Positions 6,392 to 6,525 of a stretch of 6,525 nucleotides of DNA are shown in pieces. Every line of letters begins with the position of its first letter. The first letter of the stretch is position 1. The notes below the pieces were generated by a model, which saw only the letters and a list, made by a program, of their open reading frames with translations, made no database searches and was not told the origin of the DNA. The position numbers and the translations under genes are program-made. Source of the stretch: Candidatus Faecivivens stercorigallinarum (GTDB lineage: Bacteria > Bacillota > Clostridia > Oscillospirales > Ruminococcaceae); the NCBI GenBank assembly GCA_018715465.1, contig DVLN01000084.1:1-6525 (forward strand). Reading direction: 5' to 3'.

Positions 6392-6525
6392 TTTAGTTTC
6401 CCTCCTGAAATATTTATATTTTACGGCTGAACACCGAAAAATATCAGATGGATGTATGTGGCTGAAAAACAGCTGACAGTAGATGCGTCACAGATGAATC
6501 TGGTTCAAAAACAAATTGCATCTTT
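6392..6525 (-). promoter_or_regulatory. Upstream region of the operon; probable promoter area, elements not clearly resolved
   Basis: The AGGAGG ribosome binding site is at 6401-6406. Just upstream the minus strand is AT-rich (TAAAATATAAAT, 6412-6423) and could hold a -10 element, but no good -35 sits at the right distance. A TTGAAC hexamer farther up lacks a matching -10. A 12-base imperfect palindrome, CAGATGAATCTG (6491-6502), lies inside a wider inverted repeat AGATGC/GCATCT (6481-6486 and 6518-6523) and is a candidate operator. No coding region is seen, and the upstream gene is outside the window. Confidence 0.3.

Noticed and set aside
6412..6423. TAAAATATAAAT on the minus strand as a definite -10 promoter element
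   Set aside because: No acceptable -35 lies 16-18 bases upstream, and it would leave a leader of only about 20 bases. Kept only as a possibility.

Overview
The window is one minus-strand operon for a peptide-type ABC importer (Opp/Dpp family), read from right to left. The gene order is the classical one: substrate-binding lipoprotein (4412-6391), permease B (3058-4077), permease C (1219-3045), ATPase D (213-1205) and the first 75 codons of ATPase F (1-226, running off the left edge). No RNA genes, mobile elements or CRISPR arrays are visible.

The organism is probably a Gram-positive-type anaerobe of the Clostridia (a gut Oscillospirales-like bacterium would fit). The reasons are strong AGGAGG ribosome binding sites before every gene, a lipobox-bearing binding protein with a Ser/Thr-rich tether, and by-eye balanced base composition. 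This placement is inference, since no marker gene is present.

The standout is permease C. It is 608 residues long, about twice the usual length. Its first membrane segment and its permease core are intact, but seven RCC1-type repeats (about residues 98-376) sit between them. They lie just before the conserved GTDxxGRD motif, in the loop predicted to face outside the cell. Seven repeats of 39-48 residues are enough for one closed seven-bladed beta-propeller, similar in scale to the secreted RCC1-like inhibitor BLIP-II. The partner permease B has no such insert. The propeller would therefore sit asymmetrically over the mouth of the transporter, where the lipoprotein receptor docks.

The genes are tightly coupled. 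B/C and C/D are separated by 12 and 13 bases, and in both cases the stop codon TAA is the first part of a TAAGGAGG ribosome binding site. D and F overlap by 14 bases. In contrast, 334 bases separate the binding protein from permease B, and they begin with a long stem-loop whose only two mismatches become G-U pairs in the minus-strand transcript. This suggests differential expression: much receptor and less membrane complex. Working together, the lipoprotein captures substrate (probably peptides) outside the cell, B and C form the channel, and D and F hydrolyse ATP. The role of the propeller is unknown.
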